Source of the DNA: Lagopus muta | Lineage: Eukaryota > Chordata > Aves > Galliformes > Phasianidae | Assembly: GCF_023343835.1 (NCBI RefSeq) | Contig: NC_064436.1 | Span: 54,597,883-54,661,882 of the forward strand | Reading direction: 5' to 3' | Length of the DNA: 64,000 nt | Shown: piece after piece, positions 1-11,391 of the stretch | Layout: every line of letters starts with the position of its first letter | Numbering within the stretch: position 1 is the first letter of the stretch | The notes under the pieces: model-generated | The model's input: the letters and a program-made list of their open reading frames with translations, nothing else | The model's database searches: none | Told to the model about the DNA's origin: nothing | Program-made: the position numbers and the translations under genes

Positions 1-2142
1 AATATAATATCAGAATACACATTAAAATTTTATATTTACAAGTGCAGTCAGTGGCTGTTGATATACTCTTCTTTTTAGTCAGGCATACTTATTTCTTGGT
101 TAGGCAAAAAAGTAAGTATGGCCAAACCCACTGCAAAATCCACACAAGCCCCTATCATGACCCAGAGATCATTGCATGAATGAGCCTGTACATTTCAAAA
201 GTTAGCTCAAAGATAAGGAATTATTTTTGACACCAATTGCAGAGCAATTGAACTTTTCTGCTTCACATAACACTTAATAAATGGTTAAGAATTAAAGCAT
301 TGAATAAAGTGAACATCTTTGAAAATCCTGTTTTTCAGGGTACCTGAACTGAAAACTTGAAATGGGTTACTCATTCATGGGCCACTTCGTAGGGAATAGA
401 TATAAGAAACTGTTGACTCCAAGCATCAGGGGAGAATTTACATGGGGATGAAGTTACAAGCATTTCTTCACAGAATGCTTTACAGCTGATGGATTTAATA
501 TTTATATTATCTTTGTACACAGAGACCTGTTTCAATCAGTGGCCCACCACGTTTATTGATGCATAAACAAATAGACGTAAATAAAGTATAATGTTAAAGA
601 AAAACTAACTAAGCCTGTGTAGAGTTGCATTGGTTACAGTCAGACCACACATGTCTAAAAACTCTGCTGGACTGAATGAATGGCAAAGTAAGTCTCATTT
701 TACCTGAATGTTGATGTCTCCCATATATGCACCAATCTCAAAGCTAGTCACCCTCATTGTCTTATTGTACACAAATAGATACGCACTAAGTGGTGATTCA
801 TCTGACTGACTTTAAATGTTTACTTCAGGATAAGACAATGTACATTGTAGAACAACTAGACCTGAAATTAAACCCATTTAAATGCTTCTTAAATTCTTGA
901 TATCTTCTTCAGAGTAAATCAAATCCAGACATTCTGTCTGCAAAGTAAGTAAACAAAACAGGGTCAATAGCATGACTCAAACACATTCCCTTGATAATCC
1001 ATGGAAATTAATTTTTACTCCATTATATATCTCCAAATATGGCTTAGGGTCATATATGGCAGAGCATGGGAAGAGCAGTCCAAGGCAGCTAGAATGTGGT
1101 ATACCACCTTTAGATAGAAGCAGACCCTACCAATTGGCTTCAGAGACAGAAAATGGTTTTTGCATCTTCCACTGAGCTGAAGAAACAGTTAATTGGCATG
1201 GCTGATAAGTCTAGGTTGTGACTTGGAATAGAAAGGATTAAGACAGACAGGTAGTTTTTAAATGGCTGTTTAAATTAAGGCAATGAAATAAAAAATAAAA
1301 GCGTAGCAGAAATAAAATAGAAGCAAAATGAAAATGGAAGAATGACTACCAAAAATATTAAACAAATACATGACATTCATGATTGTGATCACTTTGGACA
1401 AATATGACAGGAAAACTGGATGAACCAGTATTTAAAAATACATTCTACTTGATACATAGAGAGATGACCTCCTCCCTGTAAATTACGTCAGAGAATGCTC
1501 TCAGCAGATGGAAGGTAGAAATGGAATTTCCAGAAGATCTCAACATTGGACCAACTATGTTTGTATCAAAGTCAATAGTAAAGAAGCTTCTAAAAAATAA
1601 AAAAAAAAAAGACAACAAAAACATACCAGCATTTAATACTGTTACCTATCATGACATAATGGCAAAAGCTGAGCTATAAAGGCTTAATAGACCAGTGCAG
1701 GAATGAATTATTACAGGGACCTCATTCTGGACAGGAGGTCATATTCTGAAAGGGTATATATATATACCCTTTATATATATATAATGGTCAGATATAATGG
1801 TGCACTTCACTTCACATCCTTCACAATGAGAAGCGTGTGTTGAGCATTTCTGAAGATCAGTGCTGGCTGCTTTGTTCAATTAATGGATAGTCCTACAACA
1901 CTGAGTACATGAAATAGTGTATGGAGAACCTCTTTATCTATTTCCATCCAAAGATGTGGAAACAAGATTAAAACTACTTGCTTTACTTTCTGCTAAACAT
2001 TTTTTTTTCTAATGACATCACTTTACTCTGATTTATGTGAGTTTTAGCTTCAAGAATCACTGGTCATTGCTGAATGCAAATAAGCACAAAGGAAAATTAC
2101 ATAAAGTTAGAACAATTGATCTTTCAGCATATCAAATGGTAC
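1..2142. other. AT-rich non-coding DNA downstream of the GBA3 remnant
   Basis: No coding exon could be supported here. The final GBA3 exon (exon 5, encoding the ...LLDNFEW... part of the barrel and the C-terminus) would be expected on the minus strand in this stretch or further left. I looked for the reverse complement of its FEWN and RFGLFHVD segments and did not find it. It may lie beyond the left edge, or be lost. The only structured element is the TA-rich palindrome near 1.75 kb, listed separately. Confidence 0.6.
1749..1772. repeat. Perfect 24-bp TA-core palindrome
   Basis: AAAGGG, then six TA units, then CCCTTT: a perfect inverted repeat without a spacer, followed by a second short TA run (1773-1782). 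It could extrude as a cruciform, but it is most simply a microsatellite that happens to have complementary flanks. Confidence 0.8.
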
Positions 2143-2266
2143 CTTATAAAATTTCCTGTAAATTCGACCTGAAATACTCCCATTGTTGGCTGTCATCAAG
2201 TAGAGCAGGGTCACTTTGGGAAAACCCATTCTCGGTGATGTAAATTAGAGGGTTATTATATATATC
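2143..2266 (-). pseudogene. GBA3: GBA3 exon 4 remnant, nucleophile motif ITENG retained
   Basis: These 124 bp read [15 protein letters not shown]...SQQWEYFR...LQEIL on the minus strand. This is the segment that carries the GH1 catalytic nucleophile, the Glu of ITENG (codon at 2231-2233). Length and phase (0 in, 1 out) match the human exon, which encodes 41 residues plus one base. By recall, about 29 of 41 residues agree with human GBA3. Two lesions are visible. The bases just before the exon (2268-2267) are GG, so the canonical AG acceptor is gone. The last codon, Lys in human, is TAA (2146-2144). The donor (GT at 2142-2141) is kept. Confidence 0.92.
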
Positions 2267-2927
2267 CCAGAACAAGAGAGCAGAAGTTTTATTCAGAACA
2301 GATGTAAGAAAGCCCATAAAATCAGATGCATTACCCTCTATCTTTTCTAAGCTAAAACTAAAACTAGTTTTCATCAAATTGCAGTGACCCTATTAACTTA
2401 ATTTTCCATGAGCTGACCTTTTATGACTAACAATGGAAAAGCAAAACTGTGCAAATATCCATGAAGACAGTGAAATGACTTATTTTAATGAGAAGTCTAA
2501 AATATCTTTCCTGCATTAGCATCTGCTTATTGTGACTGCTCCTTAACCCCTTGGTACTGGCAGTCACCAGAAGTCCCATTGCCAGGGGTCGATCCATGCC
2601 AAGAATGCCTTACTGCTGGCATGAAAAAGATAATTTTTGGAGCTGAAAAGATGATAAAACACTGGTATTTCTTTTCAAACTGTAAAATAGCTATCAAGTA
2701 TAAAGGCAATAAGAAAACAATAAGGCTTTACTTTTTATAGCTGGCACACAAGCATTAAATTAAGAATCCCAAGGTGACTTGTTTATTTATATCTTATACA
2801 ATGTCTAATGCCATCCAGATGGGCTCCTCAAAAGAAAACAAATCACCAGTATTATTCGGTGGATTCTCAGATCCCCTTACTGGCCAGCTAGTAGTGGTTA
2901 AATTGTCCCGTGAGCCTTACGTCATAC
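2267..2927 (-). other. Former GBA3 intron 3
   Basis: This is the interval between the exon 3 donor (GT at 2927-2926) and the damaged exon 4 acceptor. It is AT-rich, with no second gene or mobile element recognised. Short open frames here have no protein-like composition. Confidence 0.7.
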
Positions 2928-3688
2928 TTTGATATAACACAGAAGTCAGTATAAACCCCATGGTACTTCAGCGAGCCATAGACTCCCAGTTGCAACAGAC
3001 CAAGAGGGATCCGTTATTTGCTCAGCCACACATGCCATTGAGACACTTAGCCTCTTGTCTGTGTTTTCTTGATCATAAGTGAAACGATTCAGAGCAAAGA
3101 AGTCAGCAGTACACAAGGCCATCATTTTTAACTCTTTACTAAGTTCTAGAAGCCTTTACGATTAGTAACATTGAACTAAACATGTAGCAGGACTTTACAA
3201 TGGCTTGATACTCACCACCAATAAATACTGTCCTGACAAAGCTTTTTAAGGTAAAGGACATGTACCCTTCCTTGTGGTTTGCTACCAAATTTACAGAAAT
3301 GCTGCCAATCTGAGTTCAGAGCTATAGGCACAGGTCCACGTTGTTTTCTCTAATTATCTTGACATAACGGTGCCAGGCTTTAGCATGAGCTTTTATCAAA
3401 TTATGAACTGCCTTGTAAGTTCTGGTGCAAGATTCTGTTGTAGCAGGGGCTATACCTTTTCTACGACCATGTATAGCAACAACATAAGGCTCATTAATAA
3501 TGATCCAAAGCTTCACTCAGTCTTCAAATGCTTTGCAGCAATATTTTGCACAAATTATCAAAGCTCTGAAAGATCATTTTAGATCTCCAACCACCTTCAT
3601 CTTCTAAAAAACTGGAGTAAGTCAAAGCAATACTGTGAACAGGATGTAATTTTCCAGGTTACTAATTATTTGCTGTAATAATTGACTC
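2928..3688 (-). pseudogene. GBA3: GBA3 exon 3 remnant, multiply frameshifted
   Basis: This is the large central GH1 exon, 761 bp, starting after a good acceptor (tttccag) in phase 1 and ending at an AAA before GT in phase 0, as in the vertebrate gene. Recognisable blocks in order on the minus strand are GVNYYSK (from 3688), Y.FDL (about 3630), LEDEGGW, the acid/base motif WIIINEP (to 3487), AVHNLIKAHAKAWH, VFIGGEY..IVKS (3191-3240), TADFFAL (3093-3110), ITDPSW and EVPWGLY..LCYIK (to 2928). Lesions: TAA at 3668-3666 with roughly 12 bp missing downstream; an extra T in a six-T run (3611-3606); an extra base near 3547-3541; TGA at 3519-3517 where human has an Arg codon (consistent with CGA to TGA); another frame change near 3326; TGA at 2948-2946. 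No single frame spans the exon. Confidence 0.93.
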
Positions 3689-5936
3689 CTGGAAATACTG
3701 AAAAGAATAAAGGGGTTAATTTATTAAGTGTATTACATTTTAACGCATAAAGAAACCACACTGCACATTTTGCTCTGTTATGAGATGCAAAAATTCTCTC
3801 TCAACTGTATGCTGACTACTGTGACAAGAGCCCAGAGTTGGCAAAAATGCTCAGCACACAACACATTTCATTCAGGCACATAAGACGAAAAGAGGATGCA
3901 AATTTTCAAAATAGATCAGTGGACAGCAACTCCCCAGGAGAAAAATAATTCTGATTGGTGCTGGTCACATGAAAATATAATCCTTTCATTTTAATTCCCA
4001 AATGGCAGCCTAGCTGCATGTACAAGATCAAAATGCATTGGAAAAATCCTGGCACAAGAGTTGGACAGGTAGATTTGTTCTAATGAAAGAATTTCTCTCC
4101 TTGAGAAGTGTATATTTTACAAAGTTTAGTTCCATACTCAGCAAGTTAAGTAAGACGATCTTTCATGATTTGAACTTTGTTTGCTGGTAAGCTGCTTCCT
4201 CCAGGCTGTTCTTTGTCACTCTCCATGCCAATATCAAGACAAAGAAGACACTACCAATGCGTTTAATACCTTGCAACGATGAGAATTCAATCATTTCCTC
4301 ATTAGATAGGGCAACTTACCAAATCTATGTGAGATTTACAACTTTTCATGGGGCTCTGGTATATTTTAGAGTTTGGGGTGTGGTCTATTTAACTACTAGC
4401 TCGAATGTCTTGGCAATAGTTTATCCAAGAAACCAACTCTCTTCCTTTTACACCACCATTACACAGACTGCTCAATCCTTCTGGTGCCAAGAAGGATTTA
4501 GCTCACCTCCTTAAAATCTCATGACTTCCAACCTCACTTGTCCCCCTTGATAAGACAGAGTTCAGCTATAATCTCTTGGATGCACTGTTAAAAGTGGCCA
4601 GCACTGGGGATGCATTTCTAGAGGCTTAAAGGGAATTCACCTTCTGTTCAGATTTAGTAGTGGTTGACATGAATATGTTTCCTAAAGGACTATTTTTATG
4701 CTGCTCCGAGTTCACTGCAAGTTTAAATATCAAAATACCTTAAGCTCTCACATAAGCATTTTTAATTTTACCTAAATCCAAACGCAGCTACATTGCTTTT
4801 TAAGCCTTCTGAAAATATTAGATATTGCAAAACATATCATAAGCTCTGGTTCAAAGAGTATCAATTAGCATGCTCTTTTACTAGAACTATCTGGTTTAGT
4901 GAAATAATTGGAAAAGGCCAACAGTGGCCTAGAATTATTATTTGTTAAGCTACAAGGCTCCAGCCAGGAGTAGTTCTCCATCATGCTGGGGAATGGAGAA
5001 ATCAGACAGCTTTTGCTTCAGAGACTTGGTCTAAATATACCAAAGTGTTAAAGAACCTTAGTGGGTTTTAGACTCCCACATATCCTAAAAAGACATAGCT
5101 GCTTAGGAAATGTCTATCTTGAGGATATGCTGCAAACACAAACAAAAGTCCAAACTAAAAAATGATTTCTAAAGTTGAGAATGCAGTAGAAAGTAGGAGG
5201 AGAAATTAAGAGAGAATAAATTAATTGCACAGATCAACAAAATATAGGCCTATGAGATTGTGGATGGTTTGTATTATTATTACCAATGTGTGAACAAAAG
5301 ATGTTTTAAATCCAAACAAGAAACCGGTTCATTAATAGATATGCCTGTATTACATCGTACTATGTATTTCCAGGGGTTTGTAGGTTCATCTTGGTGTGTA
5401 TTGATATTTAAAAATGTCAGCAGAGAATCCTGCATTAACTTCTTCTTAAAAAGACAATAATAAATTTCAGATTATCCTATCTTCAAGTTAAAACTTAAGG
5501 ACTTGTGTCAAATGGCTTTTTTTTAAACACAGCATATACTGCAGCAATCAATTAAGAACCCAATATCTAGACAGTGACTTCTTGTAAACAAACATGTGCA
5601 TACGCATCCTTTAACACAGAAAGACTCAATAAGTGTGTTTACCATGTAATTCACAATAAATCTCACAGGTAGTTTGCTTTTCCATCCGAATACATCACCA
5701 GAAGAACCGAACTTCTTAGGAGATATGCATATGAGTCTCAGAAGGCACCCTCATAAAAAGAGAAGGAATTTACTGGAACTGGAACTGTAATTTTTGATAA
5801 TTCTTGCCATTTGCAACCCATTTAGTGTAAAACCAGTTTGTTTCTGTTATATTTTAACAGGGAATCATTTGATCTGGTTGTGTGTTAACTGTTGCTGAAA
5901 GAACTGCAAGGTTTACTACATAAATTGATTTGAGGA

Positions 5937-5980
5937 AAAAAAAACAAACACAAACACAACAAAAACAACAACAAAAAAAG
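5937..5980. repeat. A/CA-rich simple repeat
   Basis: A low-complexity run of A tracts separated by single C residues (AAAC, ACAC and AACA units). No gene content. Confidence 0.85.
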
Positions 5981-6035
5981 CCTCTTCACTGGTACACGAT
6001 CCCATTCTACCACATTGGGAATCATGCTTCTATGG

Positions 6036-6080
6036 GGGTTTTCTATTCTAATAATAGGTAATAGGGTTTTCTATTCTAAT
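6036..6080. repeat. 17-bp direct repeat pair
   Basis: GGGTTTTCTATTCTAAT occurs perfectly at 6036-6052 and 6064-6080, separated by 11 bp. This looks like a small local duplication. Confidence 0.85.
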
Positions 6081-8497
6081 TTTCAGAGTAGCCTGATTTA
6101 GTTTTTATGGCTATATTTGTGGGTTATCTAAAAGCAGAAATACAGAAGAAATCTTTCTTCCAGGAAAGTGTACAGATAAGGGATTTTTGGAGACACAACA
6201 AAATTATGGGATTACAGTTTCTAAGGAGCACTTTATCACTGGAAAATGAAGGATTATTCTTCTCTCCTTGCTATTGTTTTTCTCTCCCCATCTTGATTCC
6301 CTGTCTGAATGCTGAAGTGAGGCAAAACATGCAACTCTCCAAGACTTAACAGCCCCATCGCGACTACTTCTGTCCTCCTCCACATCTGCACCCAGTGTAT
6401 AGCAGATAACATTCTGCTCAGAACAGCTTTTAGGGCACAAATAACATTGCTAAAATACTTCTCAAACAAACTGTGCAAGTTTTAACCTAAAATCAGACAC
6501 ACCCTACAGCAGTGCTGCTTTAAGAGCCCCCACACCCACTGAGTTGGAAACAGAATGGTTTTAAAGGTTTTCAAATGCCCTCTGTTTTAGGTGTGAAATT
6601 GGTAGGGAATCTCTTGGTGAGAACAATTTTATTTGAAAGGACATTGCTCTAAGCTTTCTAATTCTTCACATGCTCTTTATAAAAATGTTTATATAGAAGA
6701 TGATGGCCTTTCCATGCTAGGCAGCTACAATTGCTTCAACAGATCACTGCACAAGAGAAGTGAACTCCTGCCTAATGAAAGCTAGCCTACTTGGAGTTTC
6801 TCCAGTGCCCTTTCGCTAAATGTAAAGTTCATAATATTAATCAGGCAACTGCTTATACTACAGATCAAGTGAACATTTTCAGAAATTACAGCTGAGTTTT
6901 GTCAAAATTTTAGCTTCCCTTACCAAGTGTCTACTTGCATTCTCCCAGTCTGACATCCGAGAAACAAAAGCCTGTTCAGTGGGCTGTTCAGTGATGTTGC
7001 ACAGTGCCTGCAGCACTAGCTGAAGGAATATCAGGACAGGGAAGAAACTACAAGGACTCAGCCAAATTTAAATTCGTTGTGCCACAAAAAACATTCCAAG
7101 GGAAGTACAAGCTGTGCTAGTAAAAGTGGGCCACATATTGTAAACTTTGGTAGCAAAGGGAAGGCTTCCATTCAAGCCTCTACGGGATGCTGGCACAGTT
7201 TTTGCAGTCATGCTCTGCAGGGAAAATGGCTGGTTGGTCTGTTTACAGCAGATCCCCCAGCCCCCTCATTTGAATTCCTGAAACAAAAGCTCCTTCACTC
7301 TCTAGTGAGAAATGTAATCTGCAGGATGCAGAGGACAGACTGCTGCCTCTTGAATAGACAAGCTCTCCATGACCAAAATCTGCAGAAGAATATTGCTTCT
7401 ACTTCCTAGTGCAGATCAGGATAACCTGACTGACATTTTCTAAAAAAAACTTGTCCCTTTGTAGCCTTCCATCTTTGCAAGCTTCAAAACAATGAAAGAA
7501 AGGAATTATCAAGGTAAACATTGCCCCTGAAATGCAAAGCTACATATTTTCTTGATAGAATTGAGATTCAGAAGAGTAGGAGACAGAGCTAAGATTCAAA
7601 GGTTCATCCAAACGTACTTTGCTTTTGTTTTTCCTGGAACATCATCCTCCCAGAATAAAGGAGACCTCAGCCAACTGCTTTTTCCCATCCTTCCTAGTTC
7701 AGCTTCAGTTGCTTTTATAACTCATAATTCTCCTTATTTCTTCTTTTTTCCATTCCTTATTTTTTGCAGGGAAAACTACCATTTCCTTTCTTTTCCAATA
7801 AGTCATCTTCATCTTTTCCCCAGCCTATGCCAAAGGAATTAAAATTAAATCAGATGTGCAACAGATTCTATACCTGACATCTAGTAACCCAGCTGGCTTG
7901 TTTATATGTTATATCACTTTATGCTTAGACTTCTGCATCATCTGTTGAGATTGTGAAAATTCTCTTCAGAGTGTGGGCTGGCTTGTTTTGTCATAGACAT
8001 AGCTGTTAGCTGAGCCTAAAGAATCCCCTGTAATGTTCTAAAGAAAATATCTGGAAAAATTATGTCCCTCTTATTGTAAAACTGTCAACAAGAAGTTCAT
8101 TACATCAGAGTATGCTGATAACCTATCTAAATCTATTTGCCAAGTAAGAGACTTCTCCATTGCAAGCCATCCAAAAATATCCTCATGGCTAGGATTCTTG
8201 TAACTAAAAACATTCTGATGTAGCAAAATGATTTAGAGTAACAATTAAACTGATGTAAGCAAAAATACATAGGAAACATAATATTAATCCTATCCCAAAA
8301 GATTGTGCTATCCAAAGGGATCTAGAATATTAATTAGTAAGTTGTTGCAAACCTATAAAAAATCATCCCATAATTACTCTGAAAAAAGTTGCAATTTCAA
8401 AGCTACGCTGCAGAATAGCTTACTGGATTAATTATGCCAGACTGCAGCAATAACCTTGAATTAAAGCTGCAACCTTCTATTTTTAAGAAACAATTGC

Positions 8498-8722
8498 CTT
8501 TCTGGTTGATGAAACCTGTCGTCCCATCAGGTAACAGACGTGACCAGGAAAGAGAAAAGCGATAATGAGTCAATCCAAGCTGTTTGATACATTTCAAATC
8601 TTCCTCCCACAGAGTGTAGCTGCCACAAGCTACATCACCAGTCTGGTTCTTGAAAACTCGATCTCCTCCCTGATGGGTGAATGTGCCCCAGACATTAAGG
8701 CCCCTTCCATCTGTATTCCAGC
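8498..8722 (-). pseudogene. GBA3: GBA3 exon 2, coding frame intact
   Basis: These 225 bp (75 codons, phase 1 in and 1 out) read [20 protein letters not shown], then [20 protein letters not shown], then [20 protein letters not shown], then [16 protein letters not shown]. This is the N-terminal GH1 segment following the YQVEG motif. By recall of the human protein only about seven residues differ, with no stop or frameshift. The acceptor is the AG at 8724-8723 (...gcagaag). The donor position reads AAAG then GC at 8497-8496 rather than GT. Rare GC-AG introns exist, but here +5 is T, so the site would be weak. Exon 2 is far better preserved than exon 3. Confidence 0.93.
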
Positions 8723-9825
8723 CTTCTGCTTGAAAAACAAAACTTGGTTGTTACACTTTTGACATCAGAAAGCATATGTTGAATGTAAATATTTATCACA
8801 AAGTAGGCACAAGAACCTCAGAATCCTAAGAGAAAAGCTAGTGATATTCCCTTCCCCCTCCTCATATCATTTAAAGTAGCTAGGAACTTTCAAGCATTAG
8901 TATATATTTGCACTAGGTTTTGCATTTATTCATATTTTTGCTAGCTGCTAATTATTTGAAAATCCTGTTTCTAAAAGCACTCGGAGTTCTGACACGCTTC
9001 GTATTTCCTTAGCCAAAAATCTGATGTTTGCAACTCTGGAGATATTACAGGTTTTCACAAAAGGCATTTTCTAACACAGCTTCCATCCATAAATGTAAAA
9101 GATCAGTCCATATCAAAGAAAGCCTTTAGGGTATGAGAAATACATCCAACAAATAGGCACTTATGGCTTTCTAGATGTCCTTTGAAAATCCTGACAGTCT
9201 GTTAAAAAGAAAGGAATGCCATTATGAGCTATGGCCCTAGGCATATACAGGCTGAATTAATAACACAGCTCTGCAAAACTTCTGCTTTTTGCCTAGCCAA
9301 ACGTTCACAGAAATGAATTTTAAATGTTCAAAATCCCTGCACCATTTTCTTCACTCTCATAGACTGGAGAAATTTCTTTGCAATTCCAAAACAGAGGCAG
9401 TGAGATTATCTTTAAAATATTCGAAATCTCACTGTTGTCTGAGATCACACATTCTTAACATTACATACTATTGAAGCCAAAGAGATGTACCTTCCTTCCT
9501 GATGAGTTTCTTTGTCTTTCCAGAGCAATGCTGTAGCAGAGGTAAACATTCCATTTTTAATGTGGAGAGCTCTGTAAACTTAAACTCCTGCAAAGTGTGA
9601 TTTTATCATGAAATCCAAATGACCCCATGATGGCCAAGCACATTCACCAGCAAGATTTTTCAGAGCTCCAGTAAATGCTCTGTTACAGTTTTACTCTCTA
9701 AAAACTAAAATGACATTGTGTGTTAAAATCACGTATAAATTAAATATCAGTTGGGTTGTAAGATTAATAACTATATAATAGCTACATATCAATCCTCAAT
9801 AAAAGTGTTTTAATAATCAATTAGT

Positions 9826-9960
9826 ATCACAGAAATTAGAGATGGAGGAGAACTATTAGGAGGTCATTGAGTCCATCCCCTGCCAACGCAAGATTGCTCC
9901 CTTAAGTATATTCAGTACTTAATACACATCTGTCTTATTAAATCTAAGTTTAATGCAAGG
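9826..9960 (-). mobile_element. Old CR1 LINE 3'-end fragment
   Basis: The text from tcacagaaattagagatgg through gaggtcattgagtccatccc and ctgccaacgcaagattg resembles the reverse complement of a sauropsid CR1 3' end, in which a CACAGAA...TAGAA start is followed by the AGGTCAT..AGTCCA..CCCTGCC core. It is strongly diverged and 5' truncated. The call is from pattern memory only. Confidence 0.5.
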
Positions 9961-11340
9961 TTAAGCATATTGAAGACACTTAATTTAAAGCATTACTAAA
10001 ATTTGTAATATCCCTTCTGTAACCTAGCTTTTCAAAGATCATTGTCACATTTCATGTTCTTTACAGAATTTTATTGCAGCACGTGAACACTGATACATCC
10101 ACATTTGGTTGGTCAGTCAATTAAACTCTTATGTGGGACAACCTTCAAAGTAGGTCAAATTTTAGATCCAGGCAGCTTGAGTTTCTCGTTATCTCAGACT
10201 TTATCATAGATCTTGTGCTCTGTGTGCATGCTCCTCAGAAAAATGCCATACTGTAAGTTTTCCTGCCCTGCTTTCGATTTTAAATATGCCTGCAAAAATA
10301 AATTTCAGAGGAGTGCATGTAATAACAATTAATAGTAGTTCTTTTGTGATACTCAGAACTTGGAAGCCCTTAAGAGCAAGCTTCCACATCAGTGCTATAA
10401 GCTATAGCTCCTTTTCACCACGGTGGGGTGAAGGGAAGCCAAAAGCTCCCAGACTGGGCACCTAAGACACTTTTATTTAAGAATAAGCAGCAAGTGCAAA
10501 TGCTGCACCATTGCTTTTTTGCCTGCCTTCCTCCAGCAAAGGAGATGGGTGGGAGGGGGAAAGCACTTGATTTCTAGCAGACTGCCAGTACTTCTCTGGT
10601 GGTCACTAGTGGCTATAAAGCCCTGACTGGGGCTATGTAAACCAACCCACTTTTTCAGTGAGCCTCTCTGTACAGTGCTGAGTACCCAAGCTAGCTAAAT
10701 AAAGTGCAGGAAGTAATCTAGCCCAGGCAACAGAGAACTCAACACACACTAAGATACCCTGCTGAGACACAATTAGCCTGCACAGAGCTCTGCTCTGCTT
10801 CAGCTAGCTTCAATGAACTGAGCCTGCTCCTCTAAGCTTGCTCAGAAACCTTAGCGCTGTGCTCTTACTGTAGACATACCCTGAGTTTTAGTGAACTTCG
10901 GGGCCAGGAAAAACAGTGATGGGGAAACTGATTTTACATTTCAAATACATAGGGGAGGCTTAGCTACCAAATCCTTACATGCCAGTATAATATGTCAATA
11001 AATGATGAATACAATGATGAACATGATGAAATGTGATGCATGTTCCCCATTCTCTGCAATTATCACAATGGAATAAGAGAAAATTATTTTCCTTTTAAGT
11101 GGAGCTAGTGAAGTAGGGCTATTAGTGATCAGATTATTTGAGTTTTCATATACTTTGCAAGTTTGCTTTTCCTCTAAATTAACTATGTTTTCATCCTTTG
11201 GTGTGAAATTTTCTTGGCTTTTTCTCTGCCCAAAAGGTAAAATTTTGTTTGAATTAATGTAGCTCAACTATTTGGCATAAGAAAGAAGTGAAGAAAAACA
11301 CTTTTATCATTACAAGAATTTTTTTAAACTTTTCCCTCTC

Positions 11341-11391
11341 TTCAAAAAAAAAACCAAAAAAAACAAAAAACCAGCAAAAAAAAAAAAAAAC
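11341..11391. repeat. A-rich low-complexity run
   Basis: A tracts broken by CC, C or GC. Simple repeat only. Confidence 0.85.

Larger units (their letters stand above)
3689..8497 (-). other. Former GBA3 intron 2
   Basis: Unique-looking AT-rich DNA with A-rich and microsatellite patches. A 17-bp direct repeat occurs at 6036-6052 and 6064-6080, and an A/CA-rich run lies at about 5937-5980. The longest open frame, about 110 codons on the plus strand near 7.1-7.4 kb, has no recognisable domain, no splice context and no conserved-looking motif, so I do not call it. No coding exon or young mobile element was seen. Confidence 0.65.
2143..8722 (-). pseudogene. GBA3: GBA3 remnant (cytosolic beta-glucosidase, GH1), inactivated
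   Basis: GBA3 is a soluble family-1 beta-glucosidase that hydrolyses dietary and xenobiotic beta-glucosides and some glucolipids. Three exons are recognisable in order on the minus strand: exon 2 (8722-8498), exon 3 (3688-2928) and exon 4 (2266-2143). Exon phases (1/1, 1/0, 0/1) and lengths fit the vertebrate gene as I know it. The catalytic-site motifs survive: INEP at about 3487-3498 and ITENG at 2225-2239. The reading frame does not. Exon 3 has at least three frame changes and in-frame stops, exon 4 has GG where the splice acceptor AG should be and a terminal TAA, and exon 2 has a GC instead of a GT donor. Exons 1 and 5 were not found. Divergent placement relative to ADGRA3 matches the human gene order. 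Human GBA3 is itself annotated as a gene/pseudogene, so loss is plausible. The identity is secure; inactivation is very likely. Confidence 0.93.

Noticed and set aside
7077-7409. 110-codon plus-strand open frame
   Set aside because: No recognisable family or splice context, and it lies in the intron of a pseudogene in AT-rich DNA. Chance length.
9480-9560. Candidate GBA3 exon 1 on the minus strand (reads ...SATALLWK...THQEG)
   Set aside because: There is a faint resemblance to the W..A.AAYQVEG segment, but the nearest GT donor would leave the wrong phase (2 instead of 1) and the match is too short to support.
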